NCBI GenBank assembly: GCA_003156235.1
Contig: PMGP01000183.1
Span: 1,103 to 9,306, forward strand
Direction of reading: 5' to 3'
Source: Acidobacteriaceae bacterium
GTDB taxonomy: Bacteria; Acidobacteriota; Terriglobia; Terriglobales; Acidobacteriaceae
DNA: 8,204 nucleotides
Shown: positions 6,352-8,204 of the stretch, one piece after another
Position numbering within the stretch: the first letter of the stretch is position 1
How the letters are laid out: each line of letters begins with the position of its first letter
The notes under the pieces: generated by a model
Database searches by the model: none
The model's input: the letters and a program-made list of their open reading frames with translations, nothing else
What the model was told of the DNA's origin: nothing
Program-made: the position numbers and the translations under genes

Positions 6352-6379
6352 TGAAGTCGTGCCCTGTTACAAAACAATG
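6352..6379 (+). repeat. REP-like repeat A, right part
   Basis: This begins with the second copy of the TGAA duplication (6352-6355), followed by the right palindrome arm GTCGTGCC (6356-6363) and the tail ending CAAAACAATG (6370-6379), which matches the tail of copy B. Confidence 0.82.
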
Positions 6380-6423
6380 CTGCATTCGCGTTTTATCGCG
6401 TCCAACGAAATTCTCTGCCAAAT

Positions 6424-6428
6424 GGAGG
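6424..6428 (+). promoter_or_regulatory. Shine-Dalgarno of ccmB
   Basis: GGAGG lies 10 bases before the ATG at 6439. It gives ccmB its own ribosome entry despite the repeat cluster that separates it from ybaK. Confidence 0.7.
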
Positions 6429-6438
6429 GAATCTTCGC

Positions 6439-7107
6439 ATGACCCGCGCCCTGTGGACTCATCTTGTCAAAGACCTGCGCATCGAACTGCGGACACTGGA
6501 CGCCCTCGTCTCCATGCTGTTTTTCTCTCTGCTGGTGGTGGTGCTGTTCTCGATAGCCTTTGACCCGCGCGGAGCCTTTTCCCAGCAGATCGCCGGCGGC
6601 GTACTCTGCGTGGCTACGATGTTCGCCTCGGTCAGCGCGCTGAACCAGGCCTGGGCGCGCGAGATCCGCCATCAGGTTATGGACGCGCAGCGCATGACGC
6701 CCGCTCCCGGCGCGGAACTCTATCTCGCCAAGGTGATTGCGAATTTCCTCTTTGTCACAGTCGTCCAGGTGATTCTGGCGCCCTGTTTTCTCATCTTCTA
6801 TAACCTGCACATCGCGGGCCAGGGCTGGCTGCTGGTGCTGGTGTTGCCGCTGGGAACCTGGGCGCTGGTGGCCAACGGCATCTTCTTTGCCGCGCTCTCC
6901 ATCCGCAGCCGCAACCGCGAGCTGCTGCTCTCGCTGATCCTGTTTCCCATCTTCATTCCGGCGCTGCTGGCCATGGTGCAGGCCACCACCGCCATCCTCA
7001 CCGGCGAAAGCGGCCCCGCGCTGTGGATCAAGATGCTCGTCGGCTACGACATCATCTTCACCACGATGAGCTTGCTGCTCTTCGACGTGGTCTTTCACGC
7101 CGAGTAG
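6439..7107 (+). CDS. ccmB: Heme-chaperone-release ABC transporter permease CcmB
   Basis: CcmB is the six-helix inner-membrane partner of CcmA in the complex that frees holo-CcmE. The 222 residues show the family's N-terminal amphipathic WTHLVKDLRIELRT (6-19), then about six membrane helices (23-41, 48-68, 95-121, 128-153, 161-182, 197-218). The loop after helix 2, LNQAWAREIRHQVMDAQRMTPAPG (68-91), corresponds to the conserved cytoplasmic coupling segment (usually F..E...G.L..L...P). Length is normal. ATG at 6439 with GGAGG at 6424-6428. It follows ybaK after 307 bases filled by nested repeats, yet in the same direction, so it was probably part of the same operon before the repeats arrived. 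The expected ccmC does not follow; the next gene is hppA after 274 bases. Confidence 0.92.
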   Translation: MTRALWTHLVKDLRIELRTLDALVSMLFFSLLVVVLFSIAFDPRGAFSQQIAGGVLCVATMFASVSALNQAWAREIRHQVMDAQRMTPAPGAELYLAKVIANFLFVTVVQVILAPCFLIFYNLHIAGQGWLLVLVLPLGTWALVANGIFFAALSIRSRNRELLLSLILFPIFIPALLAMVQATTAILTGESGPALWIKMLVGYDIIFTTMSLLLFDVVFHAE

Positions 7108-7381
7108 GGCGGCGATGCCGGCACGGTATTTTCGTGGAATCCATCCCAAGTATTTTATCGCCTTTCCACTCATTGGCCGGCCAAAGCCCCTAGTTTCCGT
7201 TTTGAACCTCTGTTTTCGCTTCCGGAATCCTATGCGGCTTCTGTGACTGGAATCACTCGACAGTGCCAAACGCGGATGATAGCCTGCAAATGACCCTGTT
7301 TTCCGGGAAATTGGACATGTTTTCTCGTGTTTCCCGGATTCGTTCGTGGTAAACCATCAAAAATTTCTGCTTGGAGGATTT
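7108..7381 (+). promoter_or_regulatory. Intergenic leader before hppA with two inverted repeats
   Basis: This 274-base gap has no coding potential I can support. It contains a perfect 12-bp palindrome TTGGCCGGCCAA at 7173-7184, a possible operator. It also has a 9-bp inverted repeat, TCCGGGAAA (7302-7310) with TTTCCCGGA (7330-7338), separated by 19 bases and starting 80 bases before the hppA start. This could be an mRNA leader hairpin or a binding site. A possible -35 TTGAAC is at 7202-7207 but no good -10 pairs with it. No riboswitch class is recognised and no terminator follows ccmB. Confidence 0.35.
7373..7377 (+). promoter_or_regulatory. Shine-Dalgarno deciding the hppA GTG start
   Basis: GGAGG is followed by four bases and then the GTG at 7382. 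There is no ATG until residue 51 of the frame and that one lacks a ribosome site, so the GTG is preferred. Confidence 0.65.
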
Positions 7382-8204
7382 GTGACTGCTCAGTATTCGG
7401 TGTATCTCTTTGAGGCTGTCAGCGCGCTTTCGCTCGTTGTGGCCTTTTTATTTGCCCGTCAGAGCATAGGTGCCATCAAGGCAGGCGCCCGGGTGTTTCT
7501 GAGGCGTCCAACGAAGTCCGTGGCGGCCTTCATGGGCCTGCTGCTGCTTCCCGCATTCGCCAACGCACAGGAAGCTCCCGGTGGCGAAGCCAGCCTGGTG
7601 CTGCCGGATCTGTCGAGCGTGAATTTTCTCGGCTTGGACGGAAGATCCCTTCTGATGATCGGGTTGCTCTTCTGCGTCGGCGGTTTGCTCTTCGGCCTGG
7701 TGATCTACAAGCAGTTGAAGAACCTGCCGGTTCATAAATCGATGCTCGAGATCTCCGAGCTGATCTATGAAACATGCAAGACCTACCTGGTTACGCAGGG
7801 CAAGTTCATCGCTCGGCTCTGGCTCTTCATCGCGGTCATCATCTCGCTCTACTTCGGCTGGCTGGCGCCAGTGGGAAATGTTTGGGTTACCCTGCCTGTC
7901 ATTTTGGGCTTCAGCGTGGTCGGCGTCTTGGGCAGCTACGGCGTGGCGTGGTTCGGAATTCGCATCAACACCTTTGCCAACTCACGGACGGCCTTCGCCG
8001 GCCTGCGCGGCAAGCCGTATCCCTGTTTTGCGATTCCGCTGAAGTCCGGCATGAGCGTCGGTATGATGCTGATCTCCGTCGAGCTGCTCATCATGCTGTG
8101 CATCCTTCTGTTCGTCCCGGCTAATTACGCCGGCCCCTGCTTCATCGGCTTCGCTATCGGCGAATCGCTGGGCGCGGCGGCTCTGCGTATTGCCGGCGGC
8201 ATCT
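7382..8204 (+). CDS. hppA: Membrane-bound ion-pumping pyrophosphatase HppA, N-terminal part
   Basis: HppA couples hydrolysis of cytoplasmic pyrophosphate to export of H+ or Na+ across the inner membrane. The frame is open from the GTG at 7382 to the window end (274 residues of an expected 700-850). Recognisable M-PPase sequence starts with YKQLKNLPVHKSMLEISELIYETCKTYL-like (109-136) followed by TQGKF, then YGVAWFGIRINTFANSRTAF (186-205), corresponding to the family's 'G..I.T.AN.RT' helix, and the SGMSVGMML membrane helix (222-230). The catalytic loops (DVGAD and later) lie beyond the end, so the H+/Na+ and K+-dependence cannot be decided. N-terminal membrane helices fall at about 6-25, 46-62 and 88-108. 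Residues 43-66 look like an internal signal peptide: RRPTK, hydrophobic core, ANA|QEA. If GTG is right, the protein has two hydrophobic segments before the core. Confidence 0.88.
   Translation, partial: MTAQYSVYLFEAVSALSLVVAFLFARQSIGAIKAGARVFLRRPTKSVAAFMGLLLLPAFANAQEAPGGEASLVLPDLSSVNFLGLDGRSLLMIGLLFCVGGLLFGLVIYKQLKNLPVHKSMLEISELIYETCKTYLVTQGKFIARLWLFIAVIISLYFGWLAPVGNVWVTLPVILGFSVVGVLGSYGVAWFGIRINTFANSRTAFAGLRGKPYPCFAIPLKSGMSVGMMLISVELLIMLCILLFVPANYAGPCFIGFAIGESLGAAALRIAGGI

Noticed and set aside
6155..6379. CRISPR array
   Set aside because: Only two copies of the 22-bp motif, 102 bases apart, with nested inverted repeats; no regular spacers and no cas genes.
6128..6442. 104-codon frame as a real protein gene
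   Set aside because: Most of its length is the REP-like repeats and the MITE; the HPSGAKA-type peptides are translations of the 22-bp repeat, with no domain. Kept only as an observation on coupling.
6367..7269. 300-codon - strand frame opposite ccmB
   Set aside because: It is rich in His, Gln, Glu and Arg, as expected for the antisense of a hydrophobic membrane gene; ccmB on the + strand is unambiguous.

Overview
The window reads as a stretch of a high-GC chromosome, most likely from an Acidobacteriota bacterium (Terriglobia/Koribacter-like). This assignment is an inference from the gene set (secreted GCPII-like M28 peptidase, Cys-type CcmE, YbaK-family gene inside a ccm cluster, membrane pyrophosphatase) and from the palindromic intergenic repeats, which I recall as common in that phylum. 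All supported genes are on the + strand.

Layout. 1-133: window edge with no gene that can be assigned. 134-637: small single-pass membrane protein resembling DUF3592. 813-1217: MscL mechanosensitive channel with a four-cysteine zinc-ribbon-like tail. 1359-3506: large exported M28 metallopeptidase with the PA / peptidase / dimerisation-domain plan of glutamate carboxypeptidase II. 3579-3977: an AT-rich, four-helix membrane protein of unknown function, followed after 4 bases by a GC-rich HigA-type antitoxin (3982-4284) that has no toxin gene beside it. 4352-4386: a 7-bp tandem repeat. 4430-7107: a cytochrome c maturation cluster ccmE-ccmA-ybaK-ccmB. 7382-8204: the first third or so of a membrane-bound proton/sodium pyrophosphatase (hppA), cut by the window end.

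How the genes work together. CcmA (ATPase) and CcmB (permease) form the ABC part that releases holo-CcmE, the heme chaperone that delivers heme for c-type cytochromes. This CcmE has cysteine in place of the usual heme-binding histidine (CxxxY), as in the variant 'System I*' known from archaea and some sulfate reducers. The ccmA-ybaK junction overlaps by ATGA and ccmE-ccmA are 5 bases apart, so ccmE, ccmA and the Cys-tRNA(Pro) deacylase-like ybaK look co-translated. No ccmC, ccmF or ccmH lies in the window.

The most unusual structure is at 6155-6379, between ybaK and ccmB. A REP-like palindromic repeat is split exactly at its loop by a 140-bp element with 15-bp perfect terminal inverted repeats and a TGAA target duplication. 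That element itself contains a second complete copy of the same REP-like repeat: a nested repeat-in-MITE-in-repeat arrangement.
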